Part shown: one piece after another, positions 24,350 to 36,329 of the stretch
Layout of the letters: each line of letters starts with the position of its first letter
Position numbering within the stretch: position 1 is the stretch's first letter
Source of the DNA: Spirodela intermedia
Taxonomy: Eukaryota > Streptophyta > Magnoliopsida > Alismatales > Araceae
Assembly: GCA_902729315.2 (NCBI GenBank)
Contig: LR746267.1
Location: forward strand, 7,442,424-7,506,423
Length of the DNA stretch: 64,000 nt
Direction of reading: 5' to 3'
Notes under the pieces: generated by a model
Seen by the model: the letters and a program-made list of their open reading frames with translations, nothing else
Databases searched by the model: none
What the model was told of the DNA's origin: nothing
Translations under genes and position numbers: made by a program

Positions 24350-25297
24350 ATGAAGAGGAGAGGAGGGAATGGAGGAGTTTCTGCGGACCTCCTTGTGTGC
24401 TTGCCGTCGCGAGGTCGGCTGGCCCTGACGCCGAAGCCCATCTGCAGCCCTTCGCGCTCTTCGGAGGCGCAGAAGCGCCACCAGCTCCGCTCCGCCAGCC
24501 GCGGCCGGGGAAGCCCGATGTTCAGGACCAATGACAGCAACGCGATGATGAACGCGGCCGGTGAGACGATCTCTGAGGAGCCCAGCTCGCCCAAAGTCAC
24601 CTGCTCCGGTCAGATCAAAGTATCACGCCCAAAGCCCACTGCCGATAGCCGCGGCAGAAGCTGGCAGGCGGTCATGGATGAGGTGGAGAAGACTCACGGC
24701 CGGCGGCGGCATGGGAAGGCCCGTCGGTGGCCCCAGTGGACGGAGGCCTTTTTCCTCTTCAACGCCTTCCGGGGATTCCGCTTCCGCTTGGGCTGTTTTG
24801 GGTCCTTACGGCGCCCCGCAGACGATAGCAGCACCTCCGCAGAAGAAGAAGAAGAAGAAGAGGACGACGGCGATGACGGAGAAGGGGAGCGCAGCGGTGC
24901 AACCCAGACAGCCTTCTCCAAATGGTTTATGGTTCTGGAGGAGAGCCAGAATCACCACAGCCGTGACAAGAACATCTTTGACGTAGAAGAAAAGGAAGAT
25001 GATGATGATGACGAAGAGAGAGACTGCGCAGGTACAGCATCTCCTCCGGCGGCGGCGCCGCCACCTAATGCTCTCCTTCTGACGAGGTGCCGATCGACGC
25101 CGGGGAGCAGGCGGGCGCAGGGAGGAAGAGGAGCCGCCGCCTGGGATGCAACGAGGAAGGAAGCGAAGGGGGAGAAGAAGAGGGTTGTGATGAAGCGGCA
25201 AGCCACTAACTTCCTCGAGGTGTCGTCGGACATTGCCAAGGAGACGTGGGTGGTCGGAAGCTTCGACCTGGCCAGGAGCCGGAGCTGGAAACGATGA
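24350..25297 (+). CDS. Syringolide-induced protein 14-1-1-like, uncharacterised plant family
   Basis: Single-exon frame of 315 aa starting MKRRGGNGG. It matches my recollection of a plant family annotated as syringolide-induced protein 14-1-1-like. Its signatures are EEPSSPKVTCSGQIKV (about residues 75-90) and WPQWTEAFFLFNAFRGFRFRLGCFG (about 126-150). The name comes from induction by an elicitor; the molecular function is unknown. An acidic run (about residues 164-175) is encoded by a GAA microsatellite at about 24841-24862, and a second Asp-rich run lies near residue 220. The C-terminus is basic. The frame has no interruption. Confidence 0.75.
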   Translation: MKRRGGNGGVSADLLVCLPSRGRLALTPKPICSPSRSSEAQKRHQLRSASRGRGSPMFRTNDSNAMMNAAGETISEEPSSPKVTCSGQIKVSRPKPTADSRGRSWQAVMDEVEKTHGRRRHGKARRWPQWTEAFFLFNAFRGFRFRLGCFGSLRRPADDSSTSAEEEEEEEDDGDDGEGERSGATQTAFSKWFMVLEESQNHHSRDKNIFDVEEKEDDDDDEERDCAGTASPPAAAPPPNALLLTRCRSTPGSRRAQGGRGAAAWDATRKEAKGEKKRVVMKRQATNFLEVSSDIAKETWVVGSFDLARSRSWKR

Positions 25298-26023
25298 CGG
25301 AGGAGGCTTACAGTTGCACGTCCCACCGCTCCTCCCTCATGTCTTCGTTTGTGATCTTGGACGTAAGCCTACTCCATTTGACAGAGAAGACGGTTTCCGT
25401 GTTCATATCTTCGAGATGCAAGCAAAGAAAGAAAGAAAGAAAAATCCATTTTTTTTTCTTTCTAAATGGGTTTTATCCATGAGATCTGCGAGAAATCCTC
25501 AGGAGAATCCCGGGTCAACGAATCCAAGCCGCTTCATTCGATCGATCTCTCATTCAATATCAGTTCGATGGATATAACTAAAACCTGTGATTTTTATGAA
25601 AAATAAATGTGACGCGCTTTTTTCTTGTAAATATACGGTAATATATGGTTTAACTTATCAACTATTAAATATAGATAAATGATTTCAATTAATAGGAATT
25701 GAGCTCATTCGAAATTCCAAGTTTTAATTAAAAAAAATCATAATTAACGTGAATTAATCAGGCAATTCTTCAGAAGACCCAATGAAATTCATTTTTCTAT
25801 TTTTAAATGAGGAGCAACATGAACAAGAATAATTACAGAAATTTCGCTCCAAAATATCAACATTAATATGCCCTCTTCCCTGTTCTTCCCCTCTGTGAAC
25901 GCAGAAAGAAAAAAAAAAGAATATTTCAGAGATTTTATGAGCTTCGGATAAATCCCTCACCGTACCCCGCCCCTGGAGAGACCTCGATCAGTTCTTCACC
26001 TGGTTTCTTCGTCGCCGAGTTCT
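25298..26023. other. Intergenic region, AT-rich
   Basis: Space between two converging genes, containing both 3' UTRs. No gene or structured element is recognised. Confidence 0.5.
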
Positions 26024-29002
26024 CTAGATGCTGTGAACCCTCAGGGAGCCCTCCAGCAGGTGGAAGTCGGACCGAGAGAGCTCCTCTATTTTTGACCCGT
26101 TCTTGTACATCTTAAAGGAGGGCACCGAGCTCTGTTCTTCGGGCTTTACTAAATATGGGTTGTCTTCCCTGTCCACCTGCGAGAATCAGGAAGGGGAGAA
26201 AAAATGGTTGCTTGAGGATTTATCTCGATTTGGCTCAGAAATTAGATGAAGAAGATGACTAGAACCAGACCTTGAGGAAATTAACTGTTGGATATTTCCT
26301 CCATAGTTCCTCCGCAGAGAACCAGATGTGGTCGGAGCCTTCAGATTTGTTGCAGAAAAAGGCCACGCATGTTCCTACCATGAAGAGGCAGAGCAGAGTA
26401 TAGTTTTTTCGGCTCCTAACATGCTAAATAATCATCATCTAACATGATGGAATTGGTGTATATGCTCAATAAATCGTCACATAAAATCATGGAATCGATG
26501 AGTTGTGAGGAATGTAGTCATCCAAGCCTGGGGGAATGCGGAAGAAAGATACCGGAAGATGCTACAAGGCGATCGAACTGATCCTTTGTCCTGATGATAA
26601 CCACATTGCCTCCAGACCCAACGCCGCCACTCTCCCCGTCTCTTCCCTGCTCGAGGCGGCGCCGGGCCTCCAAGAGGGCGCTCTCCATCGCCTCGTCCCC
26701 CGCCATCTCCCGGGCCAAGATCTCGTAGTCCTCCACGGCAGCTCGCCACCGCTCCATCTGCCAGAAGTCTCCAAATTTGATTTCCCAAATTGGAACCCAT
26801 TGCTGATAAAAGGCAAAGTCTCCACCTTGGCATAGCACTGGGCCCTCCTCAGGCGGGCCTTGTGGTACGGCGGCCGCACCAAGAGGGCCATGGTGCAGTC
26901 CTCGACGGCTTCCTCCCACCTCTTGAGCTTGCACAGGGCGGCGGCGCGGTTGCAGAGGAGGACAGAATTGAGGGGCTCCTGCTGGAGGCCCTCGCCGTAG
27001 GCGGCGCAGGCGTCTGCGAACCGCAGGACCTTGAAGAGCTCGTTGCCTCTGGACCTTGACAACGCCGCCGCTCGGGTCCTCCGGGCCACCGCCGCCGCCT
27101 CCTCGCTGCCCGAGTCTACCCGAACGGCCCTCTGAGCTGTCGAGAGCGCCTCGTCGAACCTTGAAGAAACCCATATTTGATCGAATCAAGACTCAATATC
27201 GGGAAAATTTGTGTGGAGAGAGTTCAACGATAGAGAGGAGAAAAAGGCCAAGAATGGATGGATCAAGATTTTCTGTCTGAATAAGCGGAACCTGGAAGAG
27301 AATCACAACTTTCTGCGGAGCCGATGGAAGAAATTTCAGTGGGTAGGACGTTCGGCTTCCCAAAGCAACATGCGTTCCATGATTCAATAGAATCGACAAG
27401 CTGTTATGCATGAAAGATTGGAAAAAGCAGGTGGGTTTGAAGAGATATGTCGTGGAACAGTAATTGAATGAGAAGACCCAAACTCCCATTGGACTTGGCC
27501 GAGTCTTCTACCCTCCAAGACCACGCGTTCTCAGAAAATAGGATATGAATTGCATCAGAGGTCAGAGGCGCGCTAGAACAGCAATGGGTCAAGAAATTCT
27601 GCCGAGATAAGTAGGATATGAGGAAAAATTCAGAGCCTCCGCTTGCTCATTGTGGGAAATTCGGTGACCAAGGCTCTCGGATTACAAAGCAGAAATCTTG
27701 TGCTAATATGGGGGTTAGCAGCTGACCTCCCGATAGCCATGTGAACCTGTGCTCGCACTGAAAGGAAGTAAGCGGTAGCGGGGGGCCCGAAGAACATTGT
27801 GGAAGCATCGACGTCAAAGGCGGGCACATTGATGAAGGCGGCGTTGGCCTCTTGGTGCCTCTGGAGCTTCAGCAGCGCCTCCGCTTGTGAAGCAAACACC
27901 TTCCAGATACATCACAATCGCTTCATCCAAAGAAGAAGAAGAAGACGATGAGGAGGAAGATTTACAGGGGAAGAAGACCTGAGGAGCTGAGTCGGCTCCG
28001 GCTGATATGGCGTATTGAACTTCCTTTAATACAGTCCGCCAGTCTCGTCGCTTTCGTGCCTCGCTGCTTCTGTCGATGTGGCTTTGGAGGTTCTTCGCCT
28101 GTGAGACCTCACCAAAGCTGGCTTCACTTCCTGCTGCCCCGTAATGGTGCAGCGCCTTCCCAGCTTCCCCCAACCTGTAAATATCCATAATTTCTTCAAC
28201 TCGAGAGGGAGGGGGAAGAAGAAAGCCAAGAAATATGCTCAGTGATCCATCTGGGCTTCTCGGTTTATCTCCATGATTTGGTGAAGATCGAGGGAGAACT
28301 CTGTTTAAGTTCAGAAGAAGAACAGGAACCAGGGATGAACAGAAGGGAAGATCCCAGTCTAATTCTCTCTTCCCTTTGTGGTGCTCACCGGATGTAGAGC
28401 TTGGCAAGCCGATGATGAGCTCTACAAAACCCAGGCTCGATCCTCACCGCCTCCCTGCAGACGTTCGCCGCCTCCAGGAACCGGCCGAGCTCCGTCAGCG
28501 CCGCCGCCTTGTTACTCCAGTACGCCGCCGTCTCCGGGGAGATCAGAATCGCCCGGTCGTACAGAGCCAGCGCCTCCACAAACTTCCCCTTCCTGTACTC
28601 CTCGTTGCCCATGTCCTTGAGCTCGTCGGGGGTTTTCACCGGCTTGGGGAGATGGCGGAGCATCTTTCCGGCGGGGGGAGACGGCGGCGGCGTGTTGCCT
28701 CTCCGGAGATTCCCTAGGTTTCCGACGAGAATCACGTTGCTGGGGGAGGCCCTGAGGGGGGTTCCGCTCCCTTGAGCTCGCTGGTGGTCATAGAGGACGA
28801 CGTCTAGCTTGCCGGTGATGCCGGCAGCGTCCCGCGGGGGCGGCGCCTGCAACTCCGGCGGCTTCCGGTGGTCCTTCTGATGGCGGCGCTTCGAATTGGA
28901 GCAATCTGCATCGGAGTGGGATTGCCGGCGGAAGACGCTGTTGCAGAGGATCGTCAGGCCGCAGGCCGATGACTTCTTCTCCTCCTCCGTCATCGCCACC
29001 AT
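26024..29002 (-). CDS. TTL protein: TPR repeats with thioredoxin-like C-terminus
   Basis: Tetratricopeptide thioredoxin-like (TTL) protein. Arabidopsis relatives scaffold brassinosteroid signalling and cellulose synthase trafficking under stress. Seven minus-strand exons (29002-28389, 28174-27979, 27899-27727, 27159-26826, 26757-26553, 26374-26271, 26176-26024) give 592 aa in frame. The N-terminal 100 residues are low-complexity. TPRs begin at [20 protein letters not shown] (about residue 127); a second TPR block starts at [16 protein letters not shown] (about residue 355). The C-terminal domain ([30 protein letters not shown]) has the thioredoxin fold pattern without a CXXC active site, as in other TTLs. 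Length is somewhat below the roughly 680-700 aa of Arabidopsis members. Intron 2 is only 79 bases and its donor CAG|GTCTTC is weak, so that junction is least certain. Confidence 0.9.
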
Positions 29003-29546
29003 GATCCTAGAAGAAGCTCAGAAGCGGTGGGGTACCATTGGTGAAGAAGAAAGGAGGAAGATGATGATATGCGGGCATATCTCTCTCCTCCAGCAACCCC
29101 CACCTCACCTTCCTCCTCCGTCCTGTTTCAGGAGATGGACGAGGAAATCAGTCGCAGGCATGCATAAACAACTCCGCCGCTCCCACCAGCTCACCAAGAC
29201 AAAATCACAATCCCAGCCAATACAGGGGAGACCAGAAATGTCCAAGAAACGGAGACGTGCTAATTGAAGTCAAACTTTAGAGAGAGAGAGAGAGATCGAG
29301 TGAGTTTGCTTTCAAGATTAGATTATTTGGAGCTGCTGTTAGGAGATGATGCTGGTAGGGACAGACGCGCAGGTCTCTGAAATATTAGAAAAAAAGATGG
29401 AAACTTTGTGCACGCCCGGGGCTTTTCCGGTTCATACGATCGTCATCTAACATGATAAACATCATTACTCGTGCTCTTGTTCACGCTGACCTCATCGTTC
29501 TAAAAAAGCTCAAACCTTAGAGCGAGAGAGAGATAGAGAAGAGGGA

Positions 29547-29588
<42 letters not shown>

Positions 29589-30494
29589 TGCTTCCTACCC
29601 CGTCTATTTTTTTCTGTCACGCCCCCCCGTTCCACAAGTAGCAATGCCTTGGCTGACTATCGTTTCCTCGTTGTTAAGGGTCAACGCTTCTAGAGGGAGA
29701 AATTCCTGCATTTTTTGTGATCCAGATTTTTTGTCTTATATCAACCGGCTACGTGAGAAGACCAAGTCATGCCGCAAACACAGCTGGATCTTATTAAAAA
29801 TATCAATTTATTATTTTTTTAGTCGGTTATTTTCTCACTAACTAGAAAAATTAAGGATGCTTCCGTCCACAATCCGTCTTCGAATCCGACGGTCAAAATC
29901 AGCTGATCGAACGCTCGGATCTTCGTTAACGTAACCCAGTCCGCATTCGCTGGTACCTACCTTCGGCCGGATTTGAACCGGCCGGCTCGAGCAAGCCGGA
30001 CCAGTGGGGCCAGCCGGCCATCGGAGGCGGGGCAAGTGGCCCACTTCACTGACCGCAGATTTTCAAGTGGGATTCGAAAAAAAGGGACGGCGTTCATTTA
30101 CTTAAATTTAAATAGTATTTTCATTTAAGTGATAATTGAATATTTTATTCAACCTCAGGTGTCGATGGGTATTTTTCTCATCCCATAATTATTATTAAAT
30201 CCTGTGCCCGAACGACGGATTCTACATTTTTTATCAATTTATGTTTGATTATTACCAGACGAAAAATATTTAATTTTCAGAACCAGTCAAATGATATGAA
30301 TTATCCAGAAAATATGAGATAATATTTCGGAATAAATAGATTACCATCTGCATTGACCATGAGATAACATGATGCGGGTGTTCATAATAATTTTTTTTCC
30401 CATTCTTGGCTTTAATTGACTGGAAGTAATACAAAATGAGAGGCTGTCGCCTTGTCCTTTAATAAGCAAACCTTCCGGGTGGGTCGCCGAAGAG

Positions 30495-30497
<3 letters not shown>

Positions 30498-30553
<56 letters not shown>
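30498..30553. repeat. (CT)28 microsatellite
   Basis: Uninterrupted CT dinucleotide run of 56 bases. Its complement sequence type (AG) recurs 160 bases to the right. Confidence 0.95.
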
Positions 30554-30556
<3 letters not shown>

Positions 30557-30710
30557 TGAGAGGCGAACATGCTTAGTTGCAGCAGTGCGTAAGCGTTTCC
30601 CCAAACCTGCGAACTCAAAGAGAACCCAAGTCAGCAGAGAGGAGAAGAGGATTACATGAGATTGCATGAGATTACATGAGAGACTTGGGCGTGGGAAAGG
30701 AAAAGAAAGG

Positions 30711-30713
<3 letters not shown>

Positions 30714-30761
<48 letters not shown>
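30714..30761. repeat. (AG)24 microsatellite
   Basis: Uninterrupted AG run of 48 bases, an inverted partner of the CT run at 30498-30553. Confidence 0.95.
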
Positions 30762-30764
<3 letters not shown>

Positions 30765-31158
30765 AGACTCCAACAGCTTAAATGAGAAATTTAAAAAGAA
30801 TCATGACTACACTGCAGATCCTATGAATGAGATTTCAATCCTCAGGATCCGATTTTACAGACCAAGTTGAAATTATGAACTGTCAATATTTGCTGAAAAT
30901 GAGAGAAATGTGATGCTGATCGCATCGCCCTCCATTCACCTTCAACAAGCCATAGAAATCATCTGTTCTCTCAGGAAGGTTGATATCTCTGTTGTTCTTC
31001 TTCCCAGGCACATCCCCAGGTGCTTCAGCGGAGAAGATGAGAAGCCTCAGGGCAAAAGCATGGACATTCACAGCTGTTTATCTCTTCCCCTGTAGCTGTA
31101 AGTGTTCTTCTCGATGAACATGTTATCAGGAAACTGGGAACTCGAGCTTGCCTCCAGC

Positions 31159-34100
31159 TCATCCGGCTGCTTTCTTTACCTCCTTTGCGACAGCATCTGA
31201 CAACTGAACTGCATCATACCGCACTCCGAAGCGACCCACAATCTCTGTTTTCGGGTTCAGAAGGATCCTGACAAAATTTTATACAAGCGGTGGTTGAATT
31301 CATCAGAATTTGTATAAAAAATAAAGTTTAAGCAGTTCATCTGGCAAGATAATAGAAATGATGGTGGCGCTCTTCTGAATTTGTATACAAATAAAGATTA
31401 AGCAGTTCATCAGATGATAATAATCCTAATTTACATGTCGTTTGTTGATTCGATGAGGTAATCTTGGCCTTCTTCCTCCGATTTTTTGAAAAAGATGCGG
31501 AATTCCTGTGCGATCTGCTTTATAGCAGCAGCGGGTCCAGTTAATCCAATAATTTTAGGATGAAATTCTGCAAGTAAATGAAAAAACAAAATTGATTTCT
31601 TCAGTTATTAAAGATAAATAGATATGATTTGAAAAGAAAAAAACTTGAGCAGAGGGCACTGGCCTTGAAGGTAAGCTCGAAGTTGTGCAGGGGAATCCCG
31701 TTGGGGATCAATGCTTATATAGACCGGGGTTATCTTTAGATGGTGCTGATCCTCTTTGAGGTAAAGACATCATAATCAGTGTTCATAGATTTATTTCTAA
31801 AAAGTACAGATAAAATTAAGGAAACACAAATAATAACAATAAATATGAAGAATCTATCATCCATCTATTCTATAACCACAACAGTCATGATCTTGCACAG
31901 ATGTTGTTGTGCTATTCGAGGTCTAATCAATGGTATCGGCAGGACATTTCATTCATTCTCTATCGTAAAATTTTTGGATAAGTGTTTAAAGAAATTTGAA
32001 GCATACATCTGATCGATCCAAATACCAGTTGGTATTTAAAAAAAAATCCTTAATGATAATGTAACTCAACGGTCACTCATTAAAATCATCCACAGGAAAT
32101 CAGGTAATTATCGATAGTGTCATTGTAGAAAAGGCACCTAATATGTCAATGGCCTCTGCCATCTTCTGAACTTCCTCAGGTCCAACATCAGGGGAAGAAG
32201 TGTAACCAAAGTACATGAGAATCCAAGAGCCTTGAAGGTCAGCCTCGGTCACTGTCTTATTCTCTGTGTTAATCAGTCTGAATGGGCCACCGTACGGCCA
32301 TACACCTTGGGGATTCCTTTCAAAGCGTTTGGTTTGGCTTGATCCTACATCAAAAGAGGAAAGATGGGCATATGTCAGTCAAAGAGAAACAGGTTCTTCT
32401 ACTGATCCTAATCCTTCCAAACCCCATGCCTGACAAGGCACACCTCCTGCAGCTCCAAGACATTATTCTAGGCCCCTGAGGAAATCTTATTGGTGATTAT
32501 ATAAATATATTTCAATAAAAGGATGCAGAATACAGAATTAGCTGAGAGATAGCGGCGGGAGGTAGGGATTTCCTTTTTTTTTTTATACTCCCTCATCCTT
32601 CTTCTTCCAGCTGCAACTTATGGCCTCTTCTTCTATTTTTGCCCTTTGCCTAGCTACAAGAGAGGCCTGGTCTAATCAATGATCCAAGTGAGATTCACGA
32701 ATTCCATTCTGGTTCCTATTCTTCCTTCATCAAACCTTTGAGGGAATGGAAATCTGATTGAGTATCCACAATTCTGCACAGCGTTCCCCAGCATGTCCTC
32801 TTCCTGCTGCCTCCCCCCGTCCCCACAACACCCAACAACTTCCAAATCTCCAACCGCTTCCTTCATAGTCTCCTTTTTCTTTCACCTCCATCCAGGATCC
32901 TGTCCCACCCGCATCCCTCCACTTCAAACCTCTACCTCCCCTCCAACTCAACCCCTATCATACCACTTCCTCTTCTCATTCCCATCCTCTCAGAACTCCT
33001 TTCTGAATTACCCATAGACCCACGATAGTAGTCTAAGACAGGCGAAGGCAAGTGATGGAATGAGACCTGAATAATTGGAAAACTAAATACATGGAATTCT
33101 TAAACATGTGAATAAATTATATCTGCAGGCCAAGAGTTTCGTTCACAGTTTTGCACACAAAGTAATACAGCATTTAATTAATTGTAAATAAGCCTCAAAG
33201 TATATGCCAGGAAAAAGAGACTTTTTAGTCCTACTAAAGAAAAATAAAGACATAATTTGTATGCCCTTAAGTAAATAACCGTTGTGCATAAGGAGACTGG
33301 TATATATTTATTGAAGGAAAGATGGACCACATTTTCCTTGATTAGATGAGAAAAAAAAAATAGTATCATCTCCAGATAGATGCAGCCAATGTATTGGATT
33401 GATTTGCCTCTTCCAGCCACCGATTTGGATCAATACTCATTTTCATGTAAAATCTATTAGTTCACCATGATTAATGTAGAAGATGGACAAAATGATGGAG
33501 AGGCTATAGTTTCCCACTCTCACTCCTGAAAGAGACCTCAAGAAATATCATCCATAAGTTCAGAAAATATTCATTTCAATGCACAAGCAACAGATCGTTC
33601 ATCCAGATAACAAAATAATGAACCTGGTTGGACCAAGTCTATTTTTTAATTAAAAAAACCCAAGACAGTTTGTCTGATGGTATCTGAAAGTTTTCAAAAC
33701 AGGATTTCTCACAGTTTTTAAAACCCAACCCAACACATTTTTCTGAAAAACTATATATACATGTAAATATCATAGTAGGTTAAAAAAAAGAAACCTGAAG
33801 TTGCTCTCCGTTCGTCATTGCTGTGAATCAACCACACCCCAGCACCAAAAACCAGCAATACAGCAGGAGGCTGCAGATATCCAATATTTACCAAATTTTT
33901 TATTAACATGTGAAATTAAAAAAATTAAGATCAGTTGGCTACATTCCAAATTTGTAAAATAAAAACTATTGGATCCTCAATAAATAACAAGACGAGAAGA
34001 TAATAAAGTAAAAGATACATACAATAATATAATCTCTCAATGACCAAGAAGGAAGTGCTTTATCAAATTCTGAAAGATCATTCCTGTCCCTCGGAAACTT

Positions 34101-34886
34101 TGATCCAGAGTAGCTGCAGAATTGCGCAGGCCTGTGGCCTAACCTGAGTGTCAGAAAATAAACTGCTTCAATTTAGGGAAAGAAAACCTAGATTTTCTAC
34201 ACATTGTTTTTTTTTAAGGAACAGATAATCACTAGATATGATTTTCTTTTCATGTGCTGAACCAAAGGAGACAGGCATTTTATCACAGTAGAAAGGAGTG
34301 AAGATACTTTCCTCGTTGCTGAGGATTAGACCAGAAGAACATGTAAAATGAAAACTACAATATAGCTTCAATGCCTTCAAATATAGCGTTAGGACTCTAA
34401 AACGAAAAAAGAAAAGGAGAGAGATCAACGGCATTGCCATTAACGAATTTCAAGAGTAACTACGAAATTGAAAAGTACCAACCACTAAAGTGATTGAATA
34501 CACTTAAACATTGCAGTCAATTTAAGACATCTTAGATCAAAATCATGGAACGACACTAAAAATATGGCTGTACGGTAGATAGAGCTGCTCTCCTGGAGAG
34601 ATTCAAGGGTAAAAGTAAACGCGGACGTGAAAACAAACAAAAAATCCCGAAAAAATAAAGGACGACCACTGAGCGATCCACATCGTGTTCCAAATATGAA
34701 CTCCAAGAACTCAAAAGACAGCACGGAAAATTAACGACGGGAACCTCTTGCAGCGACACGAAGCATGAATTAACTCCAGAAAAGGAAATGCCAACAGCGT
34801 CCGTACCCTTCACAACAAAGGTTCCGTGTAGAGGCAAACCAGGGGCGGTTCCTGGAGTACGGCCCAAGAAGTCGAGGAGACACCAT
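31159..34886 (-). CDS. HCC2: SCO1-like mitochondrial protein HCC2
   Basis: Plant SCO1 paralogue of the HCC2 type, a mitochondrial inner-membrane protein linked to cytochrome c oxidase and redox or UV responses. Seven minus-strand exons (34886-34807, 34143-34023, 33870-33795, 32344-32138, 31753-31664, 31567-31435, 31267-31159) give 271 aa in frame; Arabidopsis HCC2 is about 276 aa. The Arg/Ser-rich start (MVSPRLLGPYSRNRPW) fits a mitochondrial presequence. One membrane span is seen (PPAVLLVFGAGVWLI). The SCO thioredoxin-like fold follows (GSWILMYFGY, ISIDPQRDSPAQL, GLTGPAAAIKQIAQEFRIFF). SCO1 has CXXXC at the site that reads SSPDVGP here, and the copper-binding His is also absent, as in known HCC2. 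Exon 5 ends with a GC donor (AAG|GCCAGT). The start ATG is inferred from phase and presequence character. Confidence 0.92.
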
Positions 34887-35005
34887 CCTGCTCAACTCTC
34901 TAGAGACGAACAGATTTGGATAGAGAGAGTGCTCATCGTGCGAACGCCGGCTGTCCGAATATGGCGCAGGGGTCCTCCCTCCTTCAGAACCCCCGAAGAA
35001 AACGC

Positions 35006-35041
<36 letters not shown>

Positions 35042-36329
35042 AAGAGAGAGAGATTACCCCCAACTCATCCTTCACTTTATTGGCCCCAAACTATCATATT
35101 TGTTATTTATCCCCAGAATCAAGTATATATACGATTTCATTGTCTATGGGGCCACAATGAAATCTACACATTCGGAGAGATTGACGTGGGGAAAAAGTGA
35201 CATCCCTATCCGTTCGATCATTATCTGACGGGTGCTGCCAGAGAAACAAATGCGTCAGCGATGCTCTACTCTTTTATTGGGCCCAACTCAATATTTATGG
35301 GCTCTTCAACATGCAGGCGTTGACTGGGCTTCCAATCTCGAAGGAAGACTGTGCCGTCATTCTTGCCACATGTCTGTCTGAAGATCATCCATATGACACG
35401 TCATCTCTCTCTATTTAATTATTTTATTTAATATATGCATACCTATGGACGAGGTTGAGCCCCCGCATTGAGCCCATTTCCCATGGCTTGCACCAAAGTT
35501 TGAAGCCCATGTACATGTGTACCCATCCATGTCACGCACGTTTGGGAGTTGCCTGGCCCGAAACACCAAGGATGTGGTATGAGATCTCATAATTCAACAA
35601 AACTATTTTTCCTAAATTATTTATTTCTGGTGCCCATCTTATAAAAAGTACAATTCTTTCATTGGATTCTTAAAATTTTATCGTTTTCAGATGGAAAAAA
35701 ACGACATTGCCCCATTTTTCATTGGGTTTTAGACAATTTAAGAATTATACCCTTTTAAGAATAATGTTTAATCTACTCATTTACAAAATTGAACTTGGTA
35801 TAAAAAATAGAATAAAAATAGAAGTGGGTGTATTTAATCAAGAAAAAAAAATCTATCAATATAATGAGTAGTTAAGTAAATAATGATTATGAATAACCCA
35901 TCCTTGTTGCATTGCCATGGGTTTGGTGATGGCCAATGGTGAGAGCTGAGAGCTCCAACCTTCTAGCGGAAGGATGACAATTGTGGATGAGATACGGGTT
36001 TTTGACTTCTTGTGTATGATATAGCAAAAGTTTCTTGAGAGCTTTATCTCTTTGTTAGATCTAGGCTTTTTATTTTTATTAACTACCTTTTCACCCTTGT
36101 CTCTATTTTAAGTCCTATAAAGATACTACTTTAGTATTTTTTTAATCAATTTGGTTAATTATTTTATCTCTCATCTATTCAGGGCTCACAATCATGTCAT
36201 GGTCCTCTTTTTGTTCCCCATCCTCTAATTCATTTTCAATCATTTTTTACAAGATTTTATTCTCTATTTCAGAATTTACTTCCTACAAAATGATATTAAA
36301 GTTACATTCTTTATGTATTGAATCTCTAT
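34887..36329. other. HCC2 upstream region and AT-rich spacer
   Basis: Contains the HCC2 promoter side with an AG run at about 35009-35036, then AT-rich sequence that may include the worn 5' LTR and leader of the next copia element. No LTR match to its 3' end could be seen. No gene is recognised. Confidence 0.5.

Larger units (their letters stand above)
29003..31158. other. TTL promoter and gene-free spacer rich in GA/CT microsatellites
   Basis: No gene is recognised. GA tracts occur at about 29280-29294 and 29551-29583. A long CT tract lies at 30498-30553 and a long AG tract at 30714-30761. The right end includes the presumed 3' UTR of HCC2. Confidence 0.55.
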
